DNA from: Atopobiaceae bacterium
Lineage (GTDB): Bacteria; Actinomycetota; Coriobacteriia; Coriobacteriales; Atopobiaceae
Assembly (NCBI GenBank): GCA_030525685.1
Contig: JAUNEG010000002.1
Location: 35,836-99,835, forward strand
Length of the DNA: 64,000 nucleotides
Reading direction: 5' to 3'
A model generated the notes under the pieces. It did no database searches. It had not been told where the DNA came from and saw only the letters and a list, made by a program, of their open reading frames with translations. A program made the position numbers and the translations under genes. This document shows positions 26,784-35,089 of this stretch, piece after piece. Within the stretch, counting starts at the first letter, position 1. Each line of letters begins with the position of its first letter.

Positions 26784-26792
26784 TGATAGAAT
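26784..26792 (+). promoter_or_regulatory. Extended -10 element (TGATAGAAT)
   Basis: The same 9-mer occurs before glf and the cyclophilin gene. It lies 35 bp before the TTG start of the cyclo-ligase gene. A GGCGAGAAA motif lies immediately upstream (26772). Confidence 0.5.
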
Positions 26793-26827
26793 GAAGAAAT
26801 CTGACTCAGCGTGTGGAGGAGGCTTCC

Positions 26828-27430
26828 TTGGCAAGCTCATATGGCACCGACGCCGACAAGAGCTCACTGCGGAGCAACTACCTCGCCGCGCGTCGCACCA
26901 TTCCCGCGCGCACCCGCATCCAGAGCGACTCCTCAATCCTGAGCGCACTCAAGGCGTTCCCGATCTTCGTCGAGGCGCCCCTCGTGCTCACCTACGTGTC
27001 CCGCGCCACCGAGGTCGGGACGCTCGACCTCATAGAGGACGTCCTCGCCGAGGGCCGCCGCGTCGCCGTTCCCCGCGTCAATCGGGACGAGCACGTCATC
27101 TCCTTCCACGAGATCTCCTCGTTCGACGAGCTCGTGCCGGGTGCGATGCGAATCCTGGAGCCGGCGGCCGACGTCCCTGCGCTCGACGACCCCGCGCGGC
27201 TCGTCGGATCCGTCTGCCTGGTCCCGGGTCTCGTCTTCGACGGCGGCGGCCACCGCGTTGGCTACGGCGGCGGCTACTACGACCGCTTCCTCGCCTTCTA
27301 TCCCGGCGATAAGATCGGCCTCGCGAGGACCACCATGCTCTCCTCGAACCCGCTCCCCACGGACGGCCACGACGTCCCCGTCGACTTCATCGCCACGGAG
27401 GGCGGCGTCTGGAGCTGTCGCGGACGGTAG
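26828..27430 (+). CDS. 5-formyltetrahydrofolate cyclo-ligase
   Basis: ATP-dependent conversion of 5-formyl-THF to 5,10-methenyl-THF, rescuing folate from a dead-end form; 200 aa. The family signature is VPGLVFDGGGHRVGYGGGYYDRFL-like (residues about 130-155), holding the phosphate-binding glycines; a basic N-terminal helix (LRSNYLAARRTI) is also typical. The start is taken as TTG at 26828 because GGAGGAGG ends 6 nt upstream; the alternative GTG at 26813 would place the ribosome site inside the gene. Confidence 0.9.
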   Translation: MASSYGTDADKSSLRSNYLAARRTIPARTRIQSDSSILSALKAFPIFVEAPLVLTYVSRATEVGTLDLIEDVLAEGRRVAVPRVNRDEHVISFHEISSFDELVPGAMRILEPAADVPALDDPARLVGSVCLVPGLVFDGGGHRVGYGGGYYDRFLAFYPGDKIGLARTTMLSSNPLPTDGHDVPVDFIATEGGVWSCRGR

Positions 27431-27447
27431 CGCCCGGAGAGAAAGGC

Positions 27448-28383
27448 CTACAGCCCGAGATGGGCGGCGAGGTCGAGCATCGCCTTGCGATAGCCTTCGA
27501 TGCCCATGCCGGAGACCGTCTCGAAGCAGGCGTCGCGTATGTAGGACACCTGACGGAACTCCTCGCGCTCGTCGACCTTGGAGATGTGGACCTCGACCAT
27601 GGGCAGGCCCACGGCTCGGGCCGCGTCGAGAATGGCGATGGAGGTGTGCGTGTAGGCTCCGGGGTTGATGATGATGCCGGCATAGGTGCCGTACGCGTCC
27701 TGTATGGCGTCGATGAGGTCGCCCTCGTGGTTGGACTGGAAGCAGGTGCACTCGGCAAATCCCGCCTCCTTGGCACACTCGTGGCAGAGCTGCAGCATGG
27801 CGCGGTAGGAGTCGTGTCCGTAGATGTCCGGCTCACGCATCCCGAGTAGGTTGATGTTGGGACCGTTGATCACGAGCACGCGTGCGGTGGTGTGGAGCGT
27901 GTCCTCCTCGGCCTCGTCGAGGTCCGAATCGTCTGCCTGTGCGTTTGAGTCGATCGCGTCGAGCAGGCTGACCAGGTCCTCGACGCCGTCAGAGCCTTCC
28001 GGGACCTCTTCGGGGTCGTCTGCCTCCCGCTGGACGCGAGCGGCGTCGCGCAGCGGATTCTGCGAGATGTGGACGTGCAGGGGCGCCACGGCCGGCCGTG
28101 CGGGGGACCCGAAGGCCTCCTCGTCGCCCTCGAGGCCCGTGAGCCGAACGAGCGCCTCGTGAACCGCCTCGACCTTGCCGGGCCCAAACACGACCTCGAT
28201 GCCGTTCGATCCGCGCCGCACGTATCCCAGCACGCCGCGTGCCGCAGAGAGCTGCTCGGTGTCCACGAGCGCCGGGTCCTCGGTGAGAATCCTGAGACGG
28301 GTCATGCAGATGTCGTTCGCGGTGACGTTGTCCTTGCCGCCCATGGCCGCGAGGACCTCCCGCGCTATCTGCTCTTTGTCCAC
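27448..28383 (-). CDS. aroQ: PTS EIIB domain fused to type II 3-dehydroquinate dehydratase
   Basis: A 311-aa two-domain protein. Residues 1-85 align with the glucose-family PTS EIIB domain (EQIAREVLAAMGGKDNV, then NDICMTRLRI) including the cysteine that is phosphorylated in EIIB proteins (Cys26 here). Residues 86-166 are an acidic linker. Residues 167-311 are a complete AroQ: NGPNINLLGMREPDIYG with the catalytic Tyr, INPGAYTHTSIAI, and VEVHISKVDEREEFR. AroQ dehydrates 3-dehydroquinate to 3-dehydroshikimate, the one step missing from the adjacent aro operon. GTG at 28383 has GGAAGGG 7 nt upstream; an in-frame GTG at 28437 is an alternative. A PTS-linked regulatory role for the EIIB part is inference. 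Confidence 0.88.
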   Translation of the reverse strand: MDKEQIAREVLAAMGGKDNVTANDICMTRLRILTEDPALVDTEQLSAARGVLGYVRRGSNGIEVVFGPGKVEAVHEALVRLTGLEGDEEAFGSPARPAVAPLHVHISQNPLRDAARVQREADDPEEVPEGSDGVEDLVSLLDAIDSNAQADDSDLDEAEEDTLHTTARVLVINGPNINLLGMREPDIYGHDSYRAMLQLCHECAKEAGFAECTCFQSNHEGDLIDAIQDAYGTYAGIIINPGAYTHTSIAILDAARAVGLPMVEVHISKVDEREEFRQVSYIRDACFETVSGMGIEGYRKAMLDLAAHLGL

Positions 28384-28466
28384 TTCGCGACCCTTCCGTC
28401 GTCGAATCGCAAGTGGGAGCCCCGTCTCCTCACTCACCCATCATGTCACGTGCTCCGTTCCAGAGA

Positions 28467-28472
28467 AGTATA
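28467..28472 (-). promoter_or_regulatory. -10-like box (TATACT) for the EIIB-aroQ gene
   Basis: TATACT on the minus strand in the 191-bp gap after aroE/aroK; no good -35. Start of transcription would be near 28460. A GGCGAGAAATGC motif lies upstream (28522-28533). It suggests that the fusion gene is not simply the last gene of the aro operon. Confidence 0.35.
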
Positions 28473-28574
28473 GGGTCCGCGACGCCGATGGGGTGGCGCG
28501 TCGGCGAGCGGTCTCGCAGACGGCGAGAAATGCGGTGTATTTGTGCCGTTTCTGACGTCTCGCGGACGAATCGC

Positions 28575-29894
28575 TCACCTGAGGGCGAGGCGCTCGGCGA
28601 TGGCGCGGGCGTCCCCGGCCGCTGACCCGGTGCAGGGCAGAACCAGGTCGGCCCACGAGCGGTACAGCGGCATGCGCTCGGCGGCCAGTCGCTCGAGCCC
28701 CCGCGCCAGCGAGACGGGTCGCCCCTCGACGCTCAGGTCGTCGAGGGGACGCTCGAGCTGGACGACGACTCCGTTCTGCCTCAGGAGGTCGCGGTTCTCG
28801 TCCCGCGTGACGATGCCGCCGCCGCAGGCGATGACGAGGCCCGCGCGGGAGCCGTACGTCCCCGCGACCCCGGTCTCGACGTCGCGGAAGGCCGCCTCGC
28901 CGTCCTCGGAGATGATCTGCGCCGGCGTTCGCCCGGACTCTATGGTGACGGCGTCGTCGAGGTCGACGAAGGGCCGTCCGAGCAGTCGTGCGAGCTCGCG
29001 ACCGCAGCTCGACTTGCCCACGCCCGGCATTCCGACGAGCACGACGCTGCGGGTGCGGGCGAGCAGGTCGCGCTCGACCGCACCGACGAGCGCGTCGTCG
29101 AGCTCCCTTCCCTGGAAGAGCTCACTGGCGTAGAGCGCCTGCGCGACGAGCATGGCGAGGCCGGTCTCGGCGGGCAGGCCCAGGCGCTCGGCCGCGAGGC
29201 AGAGGCCGGTCCTAAGCGGGTTGTAGATCACGTCGAGCACGCCGACGAGGCGCGTGAGCGCGGAGAGAGTCTCCACGGGGACCGGCGAGGCCGGGCATGC
29301 GGGGTACATGCCCACGGGGGTGGTGTTGACGAGAAGGACGACGTCGGAGTGTCGCTCGGCGAGGCTGTCGTAGGTCTCGGGGCCACCCCGCGAGATCGTC
29401 ACCGTCCGTGCGCCCACCACGTGCTCGAGCGCGTCGCGCACCGCGGCGGAGGCCCCGCCGCTGCCGAGGACGATGACCTTGCGGCGCCCGAGAAGCTCGC
29501 GCGGGGAACCGCCCAGCCGCGTGCGGCAGAAGCGGTCCAGCATCCATGAGAAGCCGAGGACGTCGGTGTTCTCGGCGACGATCCGTCCGTCCCCGTTTCG
29601 GACGAGCGTGTTGGCAGCGCCAAGCCGGACGACGGCAGGGGAGCGCACGTCAGCGACCTCCGCCGCCAGGCGCTTGTAGGGGATGGTCACGTTGAGGCCC
29701 CTCCAGGCCCCTCCGCGAAGGAACGACCCGACTTCCTCGGGACCGAGGTCGTGGAGGGCGTACGGCGCCGAGCCCAGCCGCTCGTGGATCTGCGGCGACC
29801 AGCTGTGGCCGAGCGGGTGGCCGACCAGGCCGTAGGGGACGGATGCGAGCCGGTCCCCCATCGTCTCGGCCGCGCGGTCCTTCTCGTCGTCCAT
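28575..29894 (-). CDS. aroE/aroK: Shikimate dehydrogenase / shikimate kinase fusion
   Basis: Bifunctional 439-aa enzyme. Residues about 18-280 are AroE: SWSPQIHERLG (shikimate-binding), NVTIPYK with catalytic Lys, NTDVLGF, and the NADP fold VLGSGGASAAV. Residues 283-439 are AroK: Walker A GMPGVGKSS (288-296), FVDLDD, the CGGGIV loop and R-rich lid VEGRPVSLARG. The product of one domain (shikimate) is the substrate of the other, so channeling is possible. It follows pheA by 1 bp and is the last gene of the aro operon. Confidence 0.93.
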   Translation of the reverse strand: MDDEKDRAAETMGDRLASVPYGLVGHPLGHSWSPQIHERLGSAPYALHDLGPEEVGSFLRGGAWRGLNVTIPYKRLAAEVADVRSPAVVRLGAANTLVRNGDGRIVAENTDVLGFSWMLDRFCRTRLGGSPRELLGRRKVIVLGSGGASAAVRDALEHVVGARTVTISRGGPETYDSLAERHSDVVLLVNTTPVGMYPACPASPVPVETLSALTRLVGVLDVIYNPLRTGLCLAAERLGLPAETGLAMLVAQALYASELFQGRELDDALVGAVERDLLARTRSVVLVGMPGVGKSSCGRELARLLGRPFVDLDDAVTIESGRTPAQIISEDGEAAFRDVETGVAGTYGSRAGLVIACGGGIVTRDENRDLLRQNGVVVQLERPLDDLSVEGRPVSLARGLERLAAERMPLYRSWADLVLPCTGSAAGDARAIAERLALR

Positions 29895-29895
29895 G

Positions 29896-31047
29896 CTAGA
29901 GCACCTCCGCGTAGCTGCCGAGATAGCGGCACTCCTGGCAGAGCCCGCCGATCGTTGCCATGAGGGAGGAGAACTCCGGGGCGGCGACCGGGCACTCGAG
30001 GTCGAAGTAGAACATGAACTCGAAGTCGCGCTCCGGGATGGGGCGGCTCTCGAGCTTCAGGAGGTTGATGTCGAGCGCGTAGAACTTCGCGAGCAGCTTG
30101 TAGAGCGAGCCGGGTTCGTGCGGCAGCACGATCATGAGCGAGGTCCGGTCCGCGCCGGGATAGACCTCGAGCTCCTTGGAGATGCAGGCGAAGCGCGTGT
30201 AGTTGTTGTCGCGGTCCTGGACGCTCGCGGAGAGCACCTGGAGCCCGTAGAGGTCGGCGCAGGGGAGCGACGAGAGGGCGGCGGCGTCCGTGCGGCCGGA
30301 CTCGGCGACGCGCTGGGCGGCCAAGGCGGTGTTCTCGCACACGTGGACGCGGACGTCGGGCAGACCGGAGAGGAACTCAGCGCACTGGGAGATCGCCTGC
30401 TCGTGACTGTAGATGTCGCGCAGCCCGGAGAGCGTGGCGCCGGCGTTGGCCAGCAGGTTGTGGTCGACCTTGACGCGCGTGGTGCGCACGATGTGGAAGG
30501 AGTGCTCCATCATGAGGTCGTAGAGCTGGTTCACCGACCCGGCGGTCGAGTTCTCGAGCGGGAGCACGCCGTAGCGGGCCAGGCCCTGCTCGACGGCCGA
30601 GAAGACCCCGTCGAAGGTGGGGGAGTAGGCGATCTGCGGTCGCCGGAAGATCTTCTCGGCGGCGATCTGCGAGTAGGCACCCTCCACGCCCTGGCATGCG
30701 ACGCGCGCCGACGGCGGGAAGAGCTCGGGCGTCGCTGCGCGGGCGGCGTTGATGCGCCCCAGCGTGTCGTCCTCTGCGACGTCACCGAGGAGCTCGTGCT
30801 GGCGGGCACGCGACGCCTCCATGAGGACCTCCATCATGACCTGTGCGTAGGTGGCGAGGTCCTCCGGGACGCGCGCGGCAGCGTCGGCGACCTTGGCCCG
30901 CTCGCGCGCGGGGTCGAAGACGCGCATCCCGCTCTCGCGCTTGTAGGCGGCGACGCCCTCCGCGGCCTCGGCGCGCCGCACGAAGAGCTCGAAGATGCGC
31001 GCGTCGATGTCGTCGATCTGCCTTCTGAGGTCAGAGAGCTCTGCCAT
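29896..31047 (-). CDS. pheA: Chorismate mutase / prephenate dehydratase (P-protein)
   Basis: Converts chorismate through prephenate to phenylpyruvate; 383 aa. Residues 1-90 form an AroQ-class chorismate mutase (LRRQIDDIDARIFELFVRR). Residues about 114-295 are prephenate dehydratase (QGVEGAYSQIA, ENSTAGSVNQ, NNYTRF). Residues 298-383 are an ACT domain with the phenylalanine-binding ESRPIPER, so feedback inhibition by Phe is expected. A GAAAGGCAG site precedes the ATG. The gene lies between aroC and aroE/aroK in the same orientation. Confidence 0.94.
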   Translation of the reverse strand: MAELSDLRRQIDDIDARIFELFVRRAEAAEGVAAYKRESGMRVFDPARERAKVADAAARVPEDLATYAQVMMEVLMEASRARQHELLGDVAEDDTLGRINAARAATPELFPPSARVACQGVEGAYSQIAAEKIFRRPQIAYSPTFDGVFSAVEQGLARYGVLPLENSTAGSVNQLYDLMMEHSFHIVRTTRVKVDHNLLANAGATLSGLRDIYSHEQAISQCAEFLSGLPDVRVHVCENTALAAQRVAESGRTDAAALSSLPCADLYGLQVLSASVQDRDNNYTRFACISKELEVYPGADRTSLMIVLPHEPGSLYKLLAKFYALDINLLKLESRPIPERDFEFMFYFDLECPVAAPEFSSLMATIGGLCQECRYLGSYAEVL

Positions 31048-31092
31048 GTTCTGCCTTTCGTACGTAGTTTGACTCCCGGCCGACGCGGCTGG

Positions 31093-32208
31093 CTACTCCG
31101 CCGACCAGGCGAGCAGCGCATCCGCAATGCCGAGCGCGCAGACAGCCTCGACGACGGGCACCGCGCGGAGCACGGCCGTGGTGTCGTGGCGTCCGTGGAC
31201 CTCGAGCCTCGCCGGCTCCATCGTGATGAGGTCCACGGAGTCCTGCTCGACCATGACGCTGGAGATGGGCTTGAAGGCGCAGCGCACGAGCAGCGGCGCG
31301 CCGGTGGTGATGCCGCCGAGGATCCCGCCCGCGTTGTTGGTCCGCGGCACGCAGACGCCGTCGCGCACCTCGTAGGCGTCGTTGTTCTGCGTCCCGCGCA
31401 GACGCGCGGCGGCAAAGCCCCGGCCGAACTCCACGCCCTTGACCGAGGGGATCCCGAAGAGGTCGCGCGCGAGGACGTTCTCCATGCCGTCGAACATGGG
31501 AGAGCCCGTGCCCGCCGGCAGTCCGGTGGCGACGCACTCAACGATGCCACCCAGCGTGTCCTTCTCGGCGCGCGCCGCCATGACGGCATCGACCATGAGC
31601 TCACCGGCCCGCGCGTCCACGGTTGGCACGCGGCGGCCGTCGGCGAGGGCGTCCATCTGCCGTGCGAGCTCGGCGTTCGCCGCGGGGGAGTTGTCAAGTG
31701 CCGAGAAGGGCGTGTCCTCGATGCCGGCGAGCTCGGCGACGTGCGCGCGCACGGTTATGCCGCGCGTGGCGAGCCACTGCAGCGCGATGCCGCCCGCCAC
31801 GCAGAGCGGCCCGGTGAGACGCCCCGAGAAGTGCCCGCCGCCCGGCACGTCCTGCGCGCCGTGCCACTTCGCCCAGGCGGTGAAGTCAGCATGGCCGGGC
31901 CGCGGCACGTCGAGCAGGTTGTCATAGTCGTGCGAGCGCGTGTTGGTGTTCTCGATCACGGCGGCCAGGGGCGCCCCGCAGGTCTCCCCGCGCGAGTTCA
32001 GGCCCGAGACGATGCGGACCGCGTCGGGCTCCCTGCGCGGGGTGCCCCACGGGTCGGACCCGGGCGCGCGCCGGGCCACGAAGGCGGCGAGCGCGTCCTG
32101 GTCGACGCGCAGGCCGGCGGGCAGGCCCTCGACCACGCAGCCGACGGCGGGGGAGTGGGACTGGCCGAACACGCTCACGCGGAGCGCGGTTCCGAGCGTA
32201 GAGGGCAT
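31093..32208 (-). CDS. aroC: Chorismate synthase
   Basis: Converts EPSP to chorismate with reduced FMN; 371 aa. Signatures GQSHSPAVGCVVEGLPAG at the N-terminus, RPGHADFTAWAKW, and the GRGFAAARLRGTQNNDAY and NNAGGILGGITTG blocks are all present. The ATG overlaps the aroA TGA (ATGA), so it is translationally coupled. The frame remains open upstream through aroA as a shadow only. Confidence 0.95.
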   Translation of the reverse strand: MPSTLGTALRVSVFGQSHSPAVGCVVEGLPAGLRVDQDALAAFVARRAPGSDPWGTPRREPDAVRIVSGLNSRGETCGAPLAAVIENTNTRSHDYDNLLDVPRPGHADFTAWAKWHGAQDVPGGGHFSGRLTGPLCVAGGIALQWLATRGITVRAHVAELAGIEDTPFSALDNSPAANAELARQMDALADGRRVPTVDARAGELMVDAVMAARAEKDTLGGIVECVATGLPAGTGSPMFDGMENVLARDLFGIPSVKGVEFGRGFAAARLRGTQNNDAYEVRDGVCVPRTNNAGGILGGITTGAPLLVRCAFKPISSVMVEQDSVDLITMEPARLEVHGRHDTTAVLRAVPVVEAVCALGIADALLAWSAE

Positions 32209-33563
32209 CAGGCCTCCTTCTGCCAGGCGCCCCCGAGCGAGGCGAGGTCCTCGTAGAAGCGCGGGTAGGACTTGTCGGCGCACTCGGCGCCGAGGATGGT
32301 CACGGGAGAGGCGCAGCGTGCGGCGAGCACCGCCGCCATCATCGCGATGCGATGGTCGTTGGCGGCGTCCACAGTTCCCCCGGAGAGCTGCGGCCGGCCC
32401 TCGATCACAAGGCCGTCCTCGGTTGCGGTCGCGCTTCCGCCGAGCGCGCGCAGGGCAGCCGAGACGGTCTCGAGGCGGTCGGACTCCTTGAGGCGAAGGC
32501 GCGCGGCGCCGCATATCCGTGTGGTGCCCTCGGCGCAGGCGGCGACTGCGGCGAGTGGCGGCACGAGGTCGGGACAGTCGCTCACGTCCAGGGTGGCGCC
32601 CCTGAGGCGCCCCGGTCGTACGGCTGCCCCCTCGGGCGAGCGCAGGACGTGTGCGCCGAGCAGGGAGAGCGCGGCGAGGATGCGCCGGTCGCCCTGGGCG
32701 CTCCGGGGGTCGAGCCCGCGGACGGCCACGCCCGAGGCGCCGAGCGCCCCGGCGGCAAACCAGAACGCGGCGTTCGACCAGTCGCCCCCGACCTCGAGCG
32801 ACCCGGGTGACGTCAGACCGTTCGGGGCGCAGGCGTCCCATGCGAGCGCGTCGCGGCCGGACTCGAGCGTGCGCCGCTCGCAGGTGACCTCGACGCCAAA
32901 GCGTCCCAGCACGTATGCGGTGAGGTCGATGTAGGGGCGTGACTCGACCGGTTCCGTGACGACGACCTCGACCGGCGCGCGCAGCAGCGGCGCGGCGAGG
33001 AGCAGCCCGCTCACGTACTGGGAGGAGACGTTGCCGGGCAGCTCGTAGCGCCCGGGGCGCAGCCTTCCGGAGACCTCGAGCGGCATCCGCCCCTGCGGCG
33101 AGAGCTCGGCACCGTGGGCGACGAGCTCCTCGTAGAGCGGGGAGAGCGGTCGCTCGGGCAGCCTGCCGTGGCCGACGAGGGAGGCGCCGGCCCCGAGCGC
33201 GCAGGCCACGGGCAGCATGAAGCGAAGCGTCGACCCGGACTCCCCGCAGTCGAGCGTCGCGTTTGCGTGCGGCGAGGGGACGTTGTCGGTGGCGGAGCTG
33301 CCGGGTACGGGGCGCACGCGGAAGCCGACCCTCGTCCGGGCGACGCGCGCTCCGAGCGCCTCGAGGCAGCGCACCGTGGCATCGATGTCCGCCGAGGTCG
33401 TCGAGCAGGCCAGGTCGGTCGTCCCCGGCGCGAACGCGGCGCAGATCAGCGCGCGATGGGCCTCCGACTTGGAGGCAGGGGCGCGGACCTCGCCGGTGAG
33501 CGCCCCGGGTTGTACGGTGATGTTCAAGCTGCCGCCGTTCCTCTCGGGTGTGTGCGCGTCCAT
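32208..33563 (-). CDS. aroA: 3-phosphoshikimate 1-carboxyvinyltransferase (EPSP synthase)
   Basis: Transfers enolpyruvyl from PEP to shikimate 3-phosphate; 451 aa. PASKSEAHRALICAA near residue 30 is the PEP/S3P site. LDCGESGSTLRFMLPVA, the LSSQYVSGLLLAAP-type region, and RLKESDRL and NDHRIAM near the C-terminus complete the family set. It follows the repeat/nuclease islet that separates it from aroB; its ATG at 33563 has no clear ribosome site and an in-frame TTG 12 codons later has GAGGAAC upstream, so the start is unsure. Confidence 0.93.
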   Translation of the reverse strand: MDAHTPERNGGSLNITVQPGALTGEVRAPASKSEAHRALICAAFAPGTTDLACSTTSADIDATVRCLEALGARVARTRVGFRVRPVPGSSATDNVPSPHANATLDCGESGSTLRFMLPVACALGAGASLVGHGRLPERPLSPLYEELVAHGAELSPQGRMPLEVSGRLRPGRYELPGNVSSQYVSGLLLAAPLLRAPVEVVVTEPVESRPYIDLTAYVLGRFGVEVTCERRTLESGRDALAWDACAPNGLTSPGSLEVGGDWSNAAFWFAAGALGASGVAVRGLDPRSAQGDRRILAALSLLGAHVLRSPEGAAVRPGRLRGATLDVSDCPDLVPPLAAVAACAEGTTRICGAARLRLKESDRLETVSAALRALGGSATATEDGLVIEGRPQLSGGTVDAANDHRIAMMAAVLAARCASPVTILGAECADKSYPRFYEDLASLGGAWQKEA

Positions 33564-33599
33564 GCTAGCGCGTTGTGGACCACGGCGCGCGCCCCGTCA

Positions 33600-33620
33600 C
33601 AGGCGAGAAACGCTACGGCG
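33600..33620. repeat. Left 21-bp direct repeat bounding the nuclease islet
   Basis: Contains AGGCGAGAAACGC. It matches 20 of 21 bases with 35090-35110 in the same orientation. It lies 37 bp upstream of the aroA start. Confidence 0.7.
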
Positions 33621-33648
33621 TTTCCAATTCTTTCAATGTCGTTTGGAT

Positions 33649-33775
33649 GGTATGCGCAAATCGTTACGGTGTGCGCAACCCGTCCTTCAAAGTATCCGCA
33701 GCTAGGGCGCGTGGCGAGAAGCTCGGGCAGTTGACAGGCTGCGCATACCGCAGGCGATTGCGCATACCGTACGAG
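33649..33775. repeat. Palindromic repeat element, copy A
   Basis: 127 bp, about 87% identical to copy B by hand alignment and in the same orientation. Its left arm has two GGTATGCGCA-like units 19 bp apart and its right arm two inverted TGCGCATACC units 19 bp apart, so the arms can pair into a long hairpin. The centre (about 60 bp) includes GTATCCGCAGCTAGGGCG and GGCGAGAAGC. It ends 9 bp from the stop of the nuclease-like gene. Confidence 0.85.
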
Positions 33776-33784
33776 GCTTGTCGC

Positions 33785-34732
33785 CTAGTTGCGCAGGAGC
33801 GTCTGAACCAGGTCGTGCTGGAGGCGGTCGAAGCGCTCGTCGTTAGGGAGAGCGCGTCCGAAGCGCTGCATGACCTGGGAGACCAGATGGCGGCGCATGG
33901 CGTCGTTGGCGAGCATGCCTGCCGTGATGGAGCGCACCATCCAGCCTTGGTCACGCAGCCCCTCGTTGCGGGTGCTGTCAGAGTCGACGGCACGGGCGCT
34001 GGAGTGCCAGAGGTAGCTGTCATACTCAAGGACGATGCGCTGCTCTTCCCAGCACAGGTCGACCACTACGTATGGCTTCCCTATTGCCGCGCGGAGTTCG
34101 GACGTGATTTCAACCCGTACATTAAGCCGAGGCGCAGGCAGGCCGCATCCGCCCAGCTCGACTGGGAGCGTGAAAAGCAGAACCACCACGGTCTCCATTG
34201 GTGATCGTGAGCCGGAGATCGCATGGGCAATGGCTGCGCGGGCGTGGCGTACGCCATAGCTGTGATTTGTCCGGAGATGCTCGCTCAGCTCTTCAGGCGT
34301 TGCAAGGGGGCGTCGCTTGTAGAAGCCGCCTGGAGCCGATGCGCAGCGACCATAGTCGCCACATATCTCCATCGCGGCCAGCGCGCCTCTGACCTCCCCG
34401 TATCTAGTGGCTATTCCCTGGAGACAGAACGCAGGGGATGCGATGAGCACCCGGGGAGTCAGCTGGAACAGCGCTCCGTCGGGAAGTTTCGCGGACCACA
34501 CATGCGAGATCACGCCACGGCGTCGAATGCGACGCGAAGGGTCGTCAACGAGGACGTGAAGCGGGGCTTGGGCGTCTGCTATCAGACCCGCCGCCCTGAG
34601 GACGGACTCGTCCTTGACGTCGTCAAGGCTTGTTGACCAGTCAAGGGGAGGTGGCTGAGGGACGGAGAGCCTCTGGGAGAGGCCGGGCTCCGACCAGCGG
34701 GCGAGTGCGGATATGTCATCTACGGAGATCAT
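33785..34732 (-). CDS. Uncharacterised protein with PD-(D/E)XK-like (DUF559/Vsr-type) C-terminus
   Basis: 315 aa, no assigned function. The C-terminal part has a nuclease-like pattern: YVVVDLCWEEQRIVLEYDS, then a His (LWHSS), a charged helix (DSDSTRNEGLRDQGW) and a hydrophobic strand, as in DUF559/very-short-patch-repair-like domains. The N-terminal 150 aa resemble the middle of actinobacterial AbiEi/DUF559 proteins (HVLVDDPSRRIRRRGVISH, then a LIASPAFCL strand). The ATG at 34732 is preferred to 34834: TATAGT lies 7 nt upstream, implying a leaderless message. It sits alone between two palindromic elements inside the aro operon, and its codon usage looks less GC-biased than the flanking aro genes. 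Confidence 0.6.
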   Translation of the reverse strand: MISVDDISALARWSEPGLSQRLSVPQPPPLDWSTSLDDVKDESVLRAAGLIADAQAPLHVLVDDPSRRIRRRGVISHVWSAKLPDGALFQLTPRVLIASPAFCLQGIATRYGEVRGALAAMEICGDYGRCASAPGGFYKRRPLATPEELSEHLRTNHSYGVRHARAAIAHAISGSRSPMETVVVLLFTLPVELGGCGLPAPRLNVRVEITSELRAAIGKPYVVVDLCWEEQRIVLEYDSYLWHSSARAVDSDSTRNEGLRDQGWMVRSITAGMLANDAMRRHLVSQVMQRFGRALPNDERFDRLQHDLVQTLLRN

Positions 34733-34739
34733 GGGCGCC

Positions 34740-34745
34740 ACTATA
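34740..34745 (-). promoter_or_regulatory. -10 box (TATAGT) for the islet gene, probably leaderless
   Basis: TATAGT on the minus strand followed by 7 nt and then the ATG at 34732; a weak AGATTG lies 17 bp upstream. With this spacing the transcript would begin at or next to the start codon. Confidence 0.4.
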
Positions 34746-34956
34746 CTCGGCGTCGCTTTCACCAATCTGACGCCAACTGTCACCAAACTATCCTGCCCGC
34801 GTGTGGGCAGCTCAAGAGGTGTGTCCCTGGGCAAAGGGCAGCGTGACGAGTTCGTGGACGGTTATCTTTCGACCGCAAGCGTCGCGCACTTCTCGCCACC
34901 TGCGGAGGCGCCGCGCGGCGGTGAACAAACAGGTACAATTCGTGAGCGATTCGCGC

Positions 34957-35083
34957 GGTATGCGCAAATCGTTGCGGTATGCGCAATTCGTCTCTCAAAG
35001 TATCCGCAGCTAGGGCGTGTGGCGAGAAGCGCGGGGGGTTGATGGGCTGCGCATACCACGAGCGATTGCGCATACCGTAGGAG
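34957..35083. repeat. Palindromic repeat element, copy B
   Basis: Second copy of the 127-bp element, same orientation as copy A. It carries four GGTATGCGCA/TGCGCATACC units (two direct, two inverted) and the central CGAGAAGCGC. The 224 bp between it and the islet gene (34733-34956) hold that gene's promoter and, at 34886-34897, another inverted GGCGAGAAGTGC motif; no gene is seen there. Confidence 0.85.
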
Positions 35084-35089
35084 CGGCAG

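Noticed and set aside
26686..26827. T-box or tryptophan leader before trpS
   Set aside because: The gap is short, with a normal ribosome site and no T-box consensus or Trp-codon leader peptide.
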